Origin: Pseudomonadota bacterium
GTDB lineage: Bacteria; Pseudomonadota; Gammaproteobacteria; Burkholderiales; Burkholderiaceae_C
Length of the DNA: 11,151 nt
Assembly (NCBI GenBank): GCA_023436025.1
Contig: JAEZKX010000062.1
Location: 1 to 11,151 of the forward strand
Reading direction: 5' to 3'
Shown here: in pieces, positions 1 through 6,125 of the stretch
How the letters are laid out: each line of letters starts with the position of its first letter
Numbering within the stretch: position 1 is the stretch's first letter
Translations under genes and position numbers: made by a program
The notes under the pieces: model-generated
Told to the model about the DNA's origin: nothing
The model's input: only the letters and a program-made list of their open reading frames with translations
Databases searched by the model: none

Positions 1-2
1 GC

Positions 3-74
3 TGCTCGGCTGCTCGGCTGCTCGGCTGCTCGGCTGCTCGGCTGCTCGGCTGTCCGGCTGTCCGGCTGTCCGGC
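3..74. repeat. 8-bp tandem repeat, nine copies, at window edge
   Basis: Nine head-to-tail 8-bp units fill this stretch: six perfect copies of TGCTCGGC followed by three perfect copies of TGTCCGGC, which differ from the first type at two positions. The array ends 10 bases beyond the stop codon of the SCO gene and probably continues past the left edge, since base 1 is already in phase. The sharp switch from one unit type to the other suggests expansion by slippage of two neighbouring founder units. The array has no stop in the plus-strand frame that ends at the TAG at 80-82, so it could be the tail of a convergent gene outside the window. A non-coding spacer is equally possible. There is no hairpin plus T-run that would mark a terminator. 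Confidence 0.9.
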
Positions 75-84
75 TTCGCTAGCC

Positions 85-663
85 TCAGCCCTTGAGCAGG
101 AGCCTGACGTCGTCGGCGATGGCCTGCGGTCCGCTGCCATAGCGGGTGTAGAGGCGCAGCCGGCCCTGGGGGTCGTAGACGAAGCTGGCGGCGGTGTGGT
201 CCATCGTGTAGTTGCCGGGGGTCTTGCCCTCGACCTTCTTGTAGTAGACCTTGAAGTCCTTGGCCAGCGCGGGCAGTTGCTGCGGCGTCGGGCGCAGCGC
301 CACGAACCCCGGATCGAAGTTGGCGGTGTACGCCTTCAGGATCTCCGGCGTGTCGCGCTCGGGGTCGACCGTGATGAAGACCGCCTGCAGCTTGTCGCCG
401 TCGGCCCCCAGCAGCTTCTTGGCCTGCGCGATCTCGCCCAGCGTGGTGGGGCAGACATCGGGGCACTGGGTGAAGCCGAAGAAGACCACCACCGCCTGGC
501 CGCGGAAATCGGCCAGCGTGCGCTCGCGGCCGTCGGCATCCGTCAGGCGGAAGTCCTTCGCATAGTCCGCGCCCGTGATGTCGATGGCCTTGAACTGGGG
601 CTTGTTCTCCATGCAGCCGGCGGCGGCCAGGGCCAGGGTGAGCAGGGCGGTGCGTCGCAACAT
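85..663 (-). CDS. SCO1/SenC family copper chaperone lipoprotein
   Basis: 192-residue SCO (SCO1/SenC/PrrC) protein, a membrane-tethered thioredoxin-fold copper chaperone that in this family delivers or reduces copper for the CuA centre of oxidase subunit II on the periplasmic side. The N-terminus is a short lipoprotein signal with lipobox A-A-G-C17. The diagnostic copper-binding CPDVC motif follows (C67, C71), in the context GFTQCPDVCP. The third ligand, H156, sits in MDHTA before the FVYDPQGR strand. The block VFITVDPERDTPE (about 95-107) is typical of the family. Length is normal. The ATG lies two bases after the ctaB stop (TGA-CC-ATG) with no clear Shine-Dalgarno, so translation is probably coupled to ctaB. 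It is the last gene of the assembly-factor block. Family assignment is secure; the exact copper-donor role is inferred from the family and from the oxidase neighbours. Confidence 0.95.
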   Translation of the reverse strand: MLRRTALLTLALAAAGCMENKPQFKAIDITGADYAKDFRLTDADGRERTLADFRGQAVVVFFGFTQCPDVCPTTLGEIAQAKKLLGADGDKLQAVFITVDPERDTPEILKAYTANFDPGFVALRPTPQQLPALAKDFKVYYKKVEGKTPGNYTMDHTAASFVYDPQGRLRLYTRYGSGPQAIADDVRLLLKG

Positions 664-665
664 GG

Positions 666-1553
666 TCAGAATGGCAGGTAGGGGCGAAGGTAGTGGTCCA
701 GCAGCAGCGCCGCGAACAGCACGCTCAGGTGGATCAGGGAAAAGCGGAAGGTCTTGCGGGCGAGCGCATCGGAGTACGCCCGCCACAGCCGGAAGCCGTA
801 CCAGGTGAAGCCGGCGCTCAGCACCACCGCCACGGCCAGGTACAACCAGGAGCTCATGCCGTAGGCGAAGGGCATCAGGCAGGCGGCGAACAGCACCAGG
901 GTGTACAGCAGGATCTGCAGGCGCGTGAACTCGTTGCCGTGCGTCACCGGCAGCATCGGCAGGCCCGACTTGCGGTAGTCGTCCACGCGGTACAGCGCCA
1001 GCGCCCAGAAGTGCGGCGGCGTCCACAGGAAGATGATCAGGAACAGGATCAGCGCCTGCGGCCCGACGTCGCCCGTCATCGCGGCCCAGCCCAGGACCGG
1101 CGGCATGGCGCCGGAGGCGCCGCCGATCACGATGTTCTGCGGCGTCAGGGGCTTGAGCACCACGGTGTAGATCACCGCATAGCCCACGAAGGTGGCGAGC
1201 GTGAGCCACATGGTCAAGGGATTGATCCAGCGGTACAGCAGCCAGCAGCCGAGCGCGCACAGCACGGTGGCGAAGGCCAGTGTCTGGCCGTCGCTCAGCT
1301 CGCCCTTGGCCGTGGGCCGCCAGGCGGTGCGCCGCATCTTGGCGTCGATGCCCTTCTCCACCAGGCAGTTGAAGGCGGCGGCGGCGCCGGCCACCAGCCA
1401 GATGCCCAGGCAGGCGACCAGGGCCGTGCGCACGTCGGGCCAGCTCGGCAAGCCGGGCACGGCCAGCACCATGCCGATGAGGGCGCAGAACACGATCAGC
1501 TGCACCACCCGCGGCTTGGTCAGCTGGTAGAACTGGCGGATGCGGCTGCTCAT
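666..1553 (-). CDS. ctaB: Protoheme IX farnesyltransferase (heme O synthase)
   Basis: 295-residue UbiA-family integral membrane prenyltransferase (CtaB/CyoE/Cox10). It transfers a farnesyl group from farnesyl diphosphate to the vinyl group of heme B, making heme O, the substrate of the heme A synthase encoded just upstream. About nine membrane spans are visible. The first prenyl-diphosphate motif is N62-CLVE-KGID70 followed by KMRRTAWRP, where the family often has an Asp at the position of E66. The second is YRVDDYRKSGLPMLP with D191/D192. The central block PQNIVIGGASGAMPPVLGW (139-156) is a CyoE hallmark. The ATG overlaps the ctaA stop (ATGA), and a strong Shine-Dalgarno GGAGGT lies five bases before it (1559-1564). 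The name cyoE is equally used, but the ctaA partner and aa3 context favour ctaB. Confidence 0.97.
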   Translation of the reverse strand: MSSRIRQFYQLTKPRVVQLIVFCALIGMVLAVPGLPSWPDVRTALVACLGIWLVAGAAAAFNCLVEKGIDAKMRRTAWRPTAKGELSDGQTLAFATVLCALGCWLLYRWINPLTMWLTLATFVGYAVIYTVVLKPLTPQNIVIGGASGAMPPVLGWAAMTGDVGPQALILFLIIFLWTPPHFWALALYRVDDYRKSGLPMLPVTHGNEFTRLQILLYTLVLFAACLMPFAYGMSSWLYLAVAVVLSAGFTWYGFRLWRAYSDALARKTFRFSLIHLSVLFAALLLDHYLRPYLPF

Positions 1554-2701
1554 CGCGCACCTCCGCGGGCCTCGGCGACCTGCCCGCCAGCGTGCGCCTG
1601 CAGCCGCGCGTCGGGGGCGCTGGCGCTCACGCGCAGCGCCCAGGTCAGCACCACCACCAGCGCCGCCGCGCCGCCGGTGTGGGCCACCGCCGCCAGCAGC
1701 GGCCAGTCCAGCACCACGTTCGACAGGCCGGTGGCGAACTGCCACAGGGCCAGCGCGGCGACCCAGCACGCGTACCGGCGCATCGGGCCGTTCCACAGCT
1801 TCCAGGCCAGCACGCCCAGCACCACGAACACCAGGTAGGCCATCAGGCGATGCATGTAGTGGATGGCGGTCAGCGCGGCGAAGGTCACGTGCTCGCCGGC
1901 GCCGGTCTTGCCCAGCTCGCGCCAGAACTCGAAGCCGTGGAAGTCCATGGCCGGCCACCAGCTGCCCTGGCACTTGGGGAACTCGGTGCAGGCCAGGACC
2001 GCGTAGTTGGTGCTGACCCAGCCGCCCAGCGCGACCTGCACCCACAGCAGCGCGAAGGCCGCCAGCAGCCAGGCGCGCGCCGCGGCGGGAATGCGCAGCG
2101 GCGCCTGCTGCCGGTAGGCCACCACCTGCATGGTCAGCAGGGCCAGGCCGAGCAGGCCGCCCAGCAGGTGCAGCGTGACGATGGCGGGGAACAGCTTCAT
2201 GGTCACGGTCAGCGCGCCGAAGGCGCCCTGCACGCAGACCCAGACGAAGGTGAGCGCCGGCCACAGCGGGCTCACGGGCAGTCCGCGCTTGCGCTGCAGC
2301 CAGGTGGCGACGGCCAGCGTGGTGATCAGCACGCCGACGCCGGTGGCCAGGTAGCGGTGGATCATCTCCACCCAGGCCTTGCCATGCGTCACCGGGCCAT
2401 CCGGCAGCCGGGCTTCCTCGCTGCGGATCTCGTGGATGGCGCCCAGCGGGCTGGCGTTGCCATAGCAGCCGGGCCAGTCGGGACAGCCCAGGCCGGAATC
2501 GGTCAGGCGCGTGAAGGCGCCGAACAGCACCAGGTCGAAGGTGAGGAACAGCGTCAGCAGGGTGAGCGCGGCGAGCTTCTGCGCGGGCGTCCCCTTGCGA
2601 TTGCGCAGCCACACCCAGGCGAGCGGGCCGAGCGCGATGGCGATGCCCAGCAGCGCGAGGCGCAGCGCGGGGCTGAGATCGTAGAGCGACTGGGCGTCCA
2701 T
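1550..2701 (-). CDS. ctaA: Heme A synthase (COX15/CtaA family)
   Basis: 383-residue polytopic membrane protein of the COX15/CtaA family. It oxidises the C8 methyl of heme O to a formyl group, giving heme A for subunit I. About eight spans form two similar four-helix halves. Conserved heme-ligand candidates are H115 (MIHRYLATG), H178 (TLHLLGG), H281/H284 (HYMHRLMAY) and H341 (AHTGG). The first external loop carries a Cys pair in SGLGCPDWPGCYG (C73, C79). The second half has another pair, C238 and C244, in ACTEFPKCQG, so this belongs to the cysteine-containing class. The stop overlaps the ctaB start by ATGA. The start follows the SCO-like gene stop by four bases with no good Shine-Dalgarno, suggesting coupled translation. 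The last ~25 residues are an Ala/Gly-rich tail. Confidence 0.96.
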   Translation of the reverse strand: MDAQSLYDLSPALRLALLGIAIALGPLAWVWLRNRKGTPAQKLAALTLLTLFLTFDLVLFGAFTRLTDSGLGCPDWPGCYGNASPLGAIHEIRSEEARLPDGPVTHGKAWVEMIHRYLATGVGVLITTLAVATWLQRKRGLPVSPLWPALTFVWVCVQGAFGALTVTMKLFPAIVTLHLLGGLLGLALLTMQVVAYRQQAPLRIPAAARAWLLAAFALLWVQVALGGWVSTNYAVLACTEFPKCQGSWWPAMDFHGFEFWRELGKTGAGEHVTFAALTAIHYMHRLMAYLVFVVLGVLAWKLWNGPMRRYACWVAALALWQFATGLSNVVLDWPLLAAVAHTGGAAALVVVLTWALRVSASAPDARLQAHAGGQVAEARGGAR

Positions 2702-2705
2702 GCGA

Positions 2706-3422
2706 TCAGGGCCGACCGGCCTTGTCCCAGCCGGCGGAGCCGCGCATCAGGCGCTCCAGGTCGCGCCGCACCTTGGACGCGGTCGAGGCATCCTGCCCCG
2801 CCGGGAAGCGCATCATCCAGTGGCCCAGCGGGTCCACCACGTAGAGGTGCTCGCGCAGCGCGTGCCCGGGCGCCGGCGCCAGCCATTGCGCCAGTTGCGT
2901 GCCGTCGACGCGCAGCACCGTGGCCTGGTGCAAGGCGGGCTGCAGGGCGTCGCGCACGGGTGCCTGGTCGTCCACCAGCCAGACCCAGTCGAGCCGGTCC
3001 TTGTCCCGGCCCAGGCTCTCGCGCAGCTGGCGCTGCAGGTACAGGTGCTGCTCGCAGGCTGCATCGCAGGCGCCGCTGGCCACGCTCACCAGCAACCACT
3101 GGCCGGCCAGGGGCGGCAGGCTGGCGGGCTTGCCGTCCAGCGTGGTCGCGGGGATGGCCGGCAGCGGGCGCTGGGGCTCGATCAGTTCCCCATAGTTGCG
3201 CCGGCCTTCGGGCCGCACCACGTAGTAGGTGAAGTAGGACGCGACCACGGGCGCCGCGCACACCAGCATCACCGCCAGCATCTTCCAGCGGCCGCGGCGG
3301 GTGCGCTGCGAATCGGCCAGCGCCGCTTCCTGCGGCGCCGGCAGCGAGTGCACGGTCAGGCCGAGCGGCTGGTCATGGGGCCCGGGCGCGGCGGCGGGGG
3401 AGGACGATTTGGAACCAGACAT
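2706..3422 (-). CDS. Membrane-anchored SCO/thioredoxin-like protein with CxxxC
   Basis: 238-residue protein of unproven function. Residues 1-46 are a polar, probably cytoplasmic segment with many Ser, Pro and Ala. One membrane span follows (about 48-69, from MLAVMLVCAAP through SYFTYYVVRP). Residues ~70-238 would be periplasmic and read like a reduced SCO/thioredoxin fold: a LDGKPASLPPLAGQW strand region, LLVSVASGAC119-DAA-C123, and a late strand VVDPLGHWMMRFP that matches the VYDPQGRLRLY strand of the SCO protein in this window. The SCO third-ligand His is not in the same position; H192 is only five residues before the aligned Asp, against eight in SCO. It lies between SURF1 and ctaA, so a copper or thiol-redox role in oxidase assembly is inferred. 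The start is uncertain: this ATG lies 50 bases inside SURF1 and lacks a Shine-Dalgarno, but no better in-frame start is seen. Confidence 0.8.
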   Translation of the reverse strand: MSGSKSSSPAAAPGPHDQPLGLTVHSLPAPQEAALADSQRTRRGRWKMLAVMLVCAAPVVASYFTYYVVRPEGRRNYGELIEPQRPLPAIPATTLDGKPASLPPLAGQWLLVSVASGACDAACEQHLYLQRQLRESLGRDKDRLDWVWLVDDQAPVRDALQPALHQATVLRVDGTQLAQWLAPAPGHALREHLYVVDPLGHWMMRFPAGQDASTASKVRRDLERLMRGSAGWDKAGRP

Positions 3423-4092
3423 AGAGGAAGGCGATGGTCGCGGCCAGCGCCCACCACTGGAAGGCATAGCCGTAGTTCTTGGCGGCACCGCTCGCGGGCT
3501 GCGGCCACTCGCGCAGCAGGCCCTCGGAGGCGGCGCCGGCCTGCTGCACCGACAGCGGCAGCAGGGGCAGGCCGGTTTCGGCCCGGAAGGCGTCCAGGTC
3601 GAGATTCTGCCGGATGGCGCCCTTCTCTTCCGGAGCGAACGCATAGAGCTTGCTCGGCGCCGGGACAAGCAGGCCGCGCACGGTGACGCTGCCCGCCGGC
3701 GCCGGCAGCTCCGGCAGGCGATCGCGCTGCTGGAAGTCACGCTGCACCCAGCCGCGCTGCACCAGCACCGCGGCCTCGCCGCCCTCCAGCCGCAGCGGCG
3801 TGACCACATAGAAGCCAGGCTTGCCGTTCATCTGCCGGTTGTCGAGGAAGACCGTGTGCTGCGGCAGCCATTGGCCGCGCAACTCCACGGCGCGGTGCAG
3901 CCAGCGCTGCGCATCCTCGGGCGCGGCCATGACCTCGGCGTTGCCTATGGGCGCCAGCCGCTGGCGCTGCTCGATGGCGTCGTGCAGCGCGATCTTCTGT
4001 TGCGCACGGTCCCATTGCCAGGCGCCCAGCGCCAGCGTGAGGGCCATGCCCGCGAGCGCGGCCAAGGCGGCCAGCCACCGTTTCAGCGGCAT
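3373..4092 (-). CDS. SURF1 family cytochrome oxidase assembly protein
   Basis: 239-residue SURF1/Shy1 protein. Bacterial homologues bind heme A and help place heme a3 in subunit I. The topology is the family's two-span hairpin: span 1 at about 5-24 running into LGAWQWDRA, a large periplasmic loop, and span 2 at about 212-231. Family blocks present are LDNRQMNGKPGFYVVTPL (83-100), VLVQRGWVQRD (109-119) and NYGYAFQWWALA (206-217). The C-terminus is a short basic tail (LPRRRARAP). It is the first gene of the left-hand minus-strand block and is divergent from DUF2909 across 30 bases. Its 3' end overlaps the SCO-like gene by 50 bases in another frame. No good Shine-Dalgarno precedes the ATG; the upstream bases read ACCTCCACC. 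Confidence 0.94.
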   Translation of the reverse strand: MPLKRWLAALAALAGMALTLALGAWQWDRAQQKIALHDAIEQRQRLAPIGNAEVMAAPEDAQRWLHRAVELRGQWLPQHTVFLDNRQMNGKPGFYVVTPLRLEGGEAAVLVQRGWVQRDFQQRDRLPELPAPAGSVTVRGLLVPAPSKLYAFAPEEKGAIRQNLDLDAFRAETGLPLLPLSVQQAGAASEGLLREWPQPASGAAKNYGYAFQWWALAATIAFLYVWFQIVLPRRRARAP

Positions 4093-4109
4093 GGTGGAGG
4101 TCCGCGGCG

Positions 4110-4116
4110 GATAATC
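4110..4116. promoter_or_regulatory. Back-to-back -10 island between SURF1 and DUF2909
   Basis: The 30-base gap between these divergent genes is GC-rich except for one AT island. Read on the plus strand it holds GATAAT (4110-4115), a -10-like hexamer only seven bases before the DUF2909 ATG. Read on the minus strand it holds GATTAT (4116-4111), 18 bases before the SURF1 ATG. A plus-strand transcript started the usual ~7 bases after its hexamer would begin at or next to the ATG, so DUF2909 mRNA may be leaderless; the only GGAGGT nearby (4096-4101) is too far upstream to act as a ribosome site. No convincing -35 is seen on either strand. This is inference from spacing. Confidence 0.35.
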
Positions 4117-4122
4117 GGGCGC

Positions 4123-4341
4123 ATGAACTACCTCGTGCTCGCGGCTTTCATCGCCATCGTGGCCAGCCTCGGCTCGGCGCTGTATTTCATGATGAACGAC
4201 GGCAAGGACGGCAAACCCAAGACCAGCAACATGGCCCGCGCGCTGGCTTTCCGTGTCGGCTTCTCCATCCTGCTGTTCCTGTGCATCCTGCTCGCCTGGA
4301 AGTTGGGGTACATCAGCCCGACGGGAGTTCCGCTGCGCTGA
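4123..4341 (+). CDS. DUF2909 family twin-transmembrane protein
   Basis: 72-residue protein with two membrane spans (about 3-22 and 43-62), joined by a short polar loop, NDGKDGKPKTSNMARA, that carries several Lys. The C-terminus is LGYISPTGVPLR. This matches the small twin-transmembrane DUF2909 family found beside oxidase subunit III and SURF1 genes in beta/gammaproteobacteria. No biochemical function is established for it, and a role in oxidase assembly or stability is inferred from position only. It is the one plus-strand gene inside the oxidase cluster, divergent from SURF1 and convergent with ctaE. The ATG is chosen because the family-like sequence begins there and a -10-like GATAAT ends seven bases upstream. 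The frame stays open further upstream, but that part is a shadow of SURF1. Confidence 0.88.
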   Translation: MNYLVLAAFIAIVASLGSALYFMMNDGKDGKPKTSNMARALAFRVGFSILLFLCILLAWKLGYISPTGVPLR

Positions 4342-4348
4342 GAAAGAA

Positions 4349-4403
4349 GGGGCTAGGGACCAGGGGCCAGGGAAAGATCCCTGAACCCCTAGGCCCTAGC
4401 CCC
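4349..4403. terminator. Long hairpin between convergent DUF2909 and ctaE
   Basis: The 82-base gap between two convergent genes forms a strong inverted repeat. The outer arms GGGGCTAGGG (4349-4358) and CCCTAGCCCC (4394-4403) pair perfectly over 10 bp. Inside, AGGGG (4362-4366) pairs with CCCCT (4386-4390), and CAGGGA (4368-4373) pairs with TCCCTG (4378-4383) around an AAGA loop. A further short palindrome, AGCCCC/GGGGCT (4411-4424), touches the ctaE stop. No T-run follows on either side, so it is not a textbook intrinsic terminator. It could act as a bidirectional stop, protect the 3' ends of both mRNAs, or be a dispersed intergenic palindrome. Confidence 0.6.
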
Positions 4404-4423
4404 TACCACTAGCCCCTGGGGGC

Positions 4424-5308
4424 TTACCGCATCCAGTACACCAGCACGTACAGGAACAGCCACACCACGTCGACGAAGTGCCAGTACCAGGCGGCGCCTT
4501 CGAAGCCGAAGTGGCGCTCCGCGGTGAAGTGGCCCTTCATGAGGCGCAGCGTGATGAACAGCAGCATCAGCATGCCGATCAGCACGTGGAAGCCGTGGAA
4601 GCCGGTCAGCATGAAGAAGGTGGAACCGTAGGCGCCCGAGCTGAGCTTCAGGTTCAGGTCGGTATACGCGTGGTAGTACTCGTAGCCCTGCACGAACAGG
4701 AACACCAGGCCCAGGATCACGGTCGCCCACATCCAGAAGATGGTGGGGCCGCGCTTGCCCTCGCGCAGCAGGTGGTGGGCGATGGTCAGCGTGACGCCCG
4801 AGGTGAGCAGCAGCGCGGTGTTGATCGTGGGCAGCCAGAACGGACCCATGGTCTGGAAGGGCTCGACGATGCCCGCGGGCGAGCCGGTGGCGCCGGGCGC
4901 CGCGCTCGGCCACAGGGCCTTGAAATCAGGCCACAGCAGCGCGTTGTCGATGCCGCCCAGGGCCGGCACCGAGTGGGCCCGCATCCACCACAGGGCGGTG
5001 AAGAAGGCGCCGAAGAACATCACCTCCGAGAAGATGAACCAGCTCATGCTCCAGCGGTAGGAGAGGTCGATCTTGCGGCTGTACTGGCCGCTCTCGGATT
5101 CGCGCACGGCGTCTCCGAACCACTGGAACAGCACCCAGAACAACCACAGCAGGCCGGCGAACAGGGACCATTTGCCCCACTCGACGCCGTTGATCCACTG
5201 CCCGGCCCCCAGCATGACGAAGAACAGCCCGAGTGCCGCGAACGCCGGGTGGCGCGAGGGCTGGGGCACGTAGTAATGGGGCGTGGTCCCCGGTGCGCTA
5301 GAGCTCAT
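4424..5308 (-). CDS. ctaE: Cytochrome c oxidase subunit III
   Basis: 294-residue subunit III (CoxC/CtaE) of the aa3-type oxidase, the seven-span core subunit that packs against subunit I. Visible family blocks are SEVMFFGAFFTALWW (about 94-108, with the conserved Glu), HHLLREGKRGPTIFW (177-191), GYEYYHAYTDLNLKLSSGAYG, FFMLTGFHGFHVLIG, and the C-terminal AAWYWHFVDVVWLFLYVLVYW. Between the second and third thirds is a loop rich in Ala, Pro and Gly (about 130-150). Length and ending are normal for proteobacterial subunit III. The ATG has an AGGAGT Shine-Dalgarno four bases upstream (5313-5318). It is the last gene of the structural-subunit block, 40 bases after DUF2970, and ends at the convergent hairpin. 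The synonym is coxC. Confidence 0.97.
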   Translation of the reverse strand: MSSSAPGTTPHYYVPQPSRHPAFAALGLFFVMLGAGQWINGVEWGKWSLFAGLLWLFWVLFQWFGDAVRESESGQYSRKIDLSYRWSMSWFIFSEVMFFGAFFTALWWMRAHSVPALGGIDNALLWPDFKALWPSAAPGATGSPAGIVEPFQTMGPFWLPTINTALLLTSGVTLTIAHHLLREGKRGPTIFWMWATVILGLVFLFVQGYEYYHAYTDLNLKLSSGAYGSTFFMLTGFHGFHVLIGMLMLLFITLRLMKGHFTAERHFGFEGAAWYWHFVDVVWLFLYVLVYWMR

Positions 5309-5348
5309 CTTGACTCCTGATCCTCAATCTCTTCTCGTTCAATCCTGT

Positions 5349-5525
5349 TCAGACCACCCAGTTGACCACCGCGATCAGGCCCCCGATGAACACCAGCACC
5401 AGCGCCAGCGCGACACCGATGATGGCGAAGGGGCTGAGCTTGCCGAGGTCTTCCTCGTAGCCGCTGCGCTTGCGTACGCCGAAGAACGCCCACAGCACCG
5501 CCTTGACCGTGTGCAGCAGCCTCAC
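5349..5525 (-). CDS. DUF2970 family small membrane protein
   Basis: 58-residue protein with a GTG start. A basic amphipathic N-terminal part (RLLHTVKAVLWAFFGVRKR) is followed by YEEDLGKLSP and one strong membrane span (about 33-55), ending NWVV. This fits DUF2970, a family of short single-span proteins that sit between ctaG and ctaE in many betaproteobacterial oxidase clusters; no function has been assigned to it, to my knowledge. The GTG overlaps the ctaG stop as GTGA, and GGAGG (5533-5537) lies seven bases upstream inside the ctaG tail, which fixes this start. Stable partnership with the oxidase is inferred from the overlap with ctaG. Confidence 0.87.
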   Translation of the reverse strand: MRLLHTVKAVLWAFFGVRKRSGYEEDLGKLSPFAIIGVALALVLVFIGGLIAVVNWVV

Positions 5526-6121
5526 CCGCCGGCCTCCAGCACCGGCACCGGCACCGGCGCCTGCGCGGTCGGCGCGGCCGGCGTGCGGGCCCCGACCTCG
5601 AAGAAGGTGTAGGACAGCGTGATGGTCGTCACGTCCTTGGGCAGGCGGGGATCGATGACGAAGGCCACGGGCCATTCCTTCTTCTCGCCCGGCTCCAGGG
5701 TGTACTGGTTGAAGCAGAAGCACTCCAGCTTGTTGAAGTGCGCCGTGGCATTGCGCGGCGCGTAGCTGGGGATGGCCTGGGCGGCCATCCGGCGGTCCTG
5801 CACGTTCTGGAATTCGTACATCACCGTGGCCAGCTGGCCCGGATGCACCTGGATCGAAGCCTTCTCCGGCTTGAAGTGCCAGGGCCCGCGCGCGTTGGCG
5901 TCGAACTCCACGGTGATGGTGCGGCTTTCGTCGACCTGCGTGTTGGCCGCCGCGCGCGAACCGCCCGGCACCTGCTGCTCGCCGACCGCCAGGATGTTGA
6001 TGCCGAGCGCCTCGCAGATGTGCTGGTACACGGGCACCAGCACATAGCCGAACGCGAACATGCCGCCGGCCACGATGGCCAGCTTGCCGAGCATCTTCGC
6101 GTTCTCGCGGCTGCGTCGCAC
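5522..6121 (-). CDS. ctaG: Cytochrome c oxidase assembly protein CtaG (Cox11)
   Basis: 199-residue Cox11/CtaG protein, which in this family inserts copper into the CuB site of subunit I from the periplasmic side. It has one N-terminal span (about 12-31, N-terminus inside) and a periplasmic immunoglobulin-like copper domain. The diagnostic copper motif is in LECFCFNQYTL (C134, C136); the extra family Cys near the membrane is C36 in YQHICEALG. PGEKKEWPVAFVIDP (144-158) and ITLSYTFF (167-174) are standard. After the family core there is a tail rich in Pro, Ala and Val (about 180-199), partly coded by a triplicated ACCGGC hexamer (5541-5558). The start is GTG, with GGGAGG eight bases upstream (6130-6135), four bases after the stop of the 38-residue gene. 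This is the heme-copper CtaG of proteobacteria, unrelated to Bacillus CtaG. Confidence 0.96.
   Translation of the reverse strand: MRRSRENAKMLGKLAIVAGGMFAFGYVLVPVYQHICEALGINILAVGEQQVPGGSRAAANTQVDESRTITVEFDANARGPWHFKPEKASIQVHPGQLATVMYEFQNVQDRRMAAQAIPSYAPRNATAHFNKLECFCFNQYTLEPGEKKEWPVAFVIDPRLPKDVTTITLSYTFFEVGARTPAAPTAQAPVPVPVLEAGG
5533..5537 (-). promoter_or_regulatory. Shine-Dalgarno fixing the GTG start of DUF2970
   Basis: GGAGG on the minus strand lies seven bases before the GTG at 5525-5523, inside the last codons of ctaG. It supports a GTG start in the GTGA overlap over any start further inside ctaG. Confidence 0.7.
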
Positions 6122-6125
6122 GGCC

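Noticed and set aside
1..74. Tandem repeat as a CRISPR array
   Set aside because: Units are 8 bp and directly abutting, with no spacers; no cas gene in the window.
1592..3232. 546-codon plus-strand open frame opposite ctaA and the SCO-like gene
   Set aside because: GC-driven shadow frame with Gly/Ala/Arg-rich composition, crossing two real minus-strand genes; no motif is seen.
3370..3376. ATGA overlap at the SURF1 stop as the start of the SCO-like gene
   Set aside because: That ATG is out of frame with the SCO-like protein and reaches a stop after six codons.
3373..3422. Frameshift joining SURF1 and the SCO-like gene into one fused protein
   Set aside because: SURF1 ends with a normal second span and basic tail at full family length, and the next protein has its own span; both look complete.
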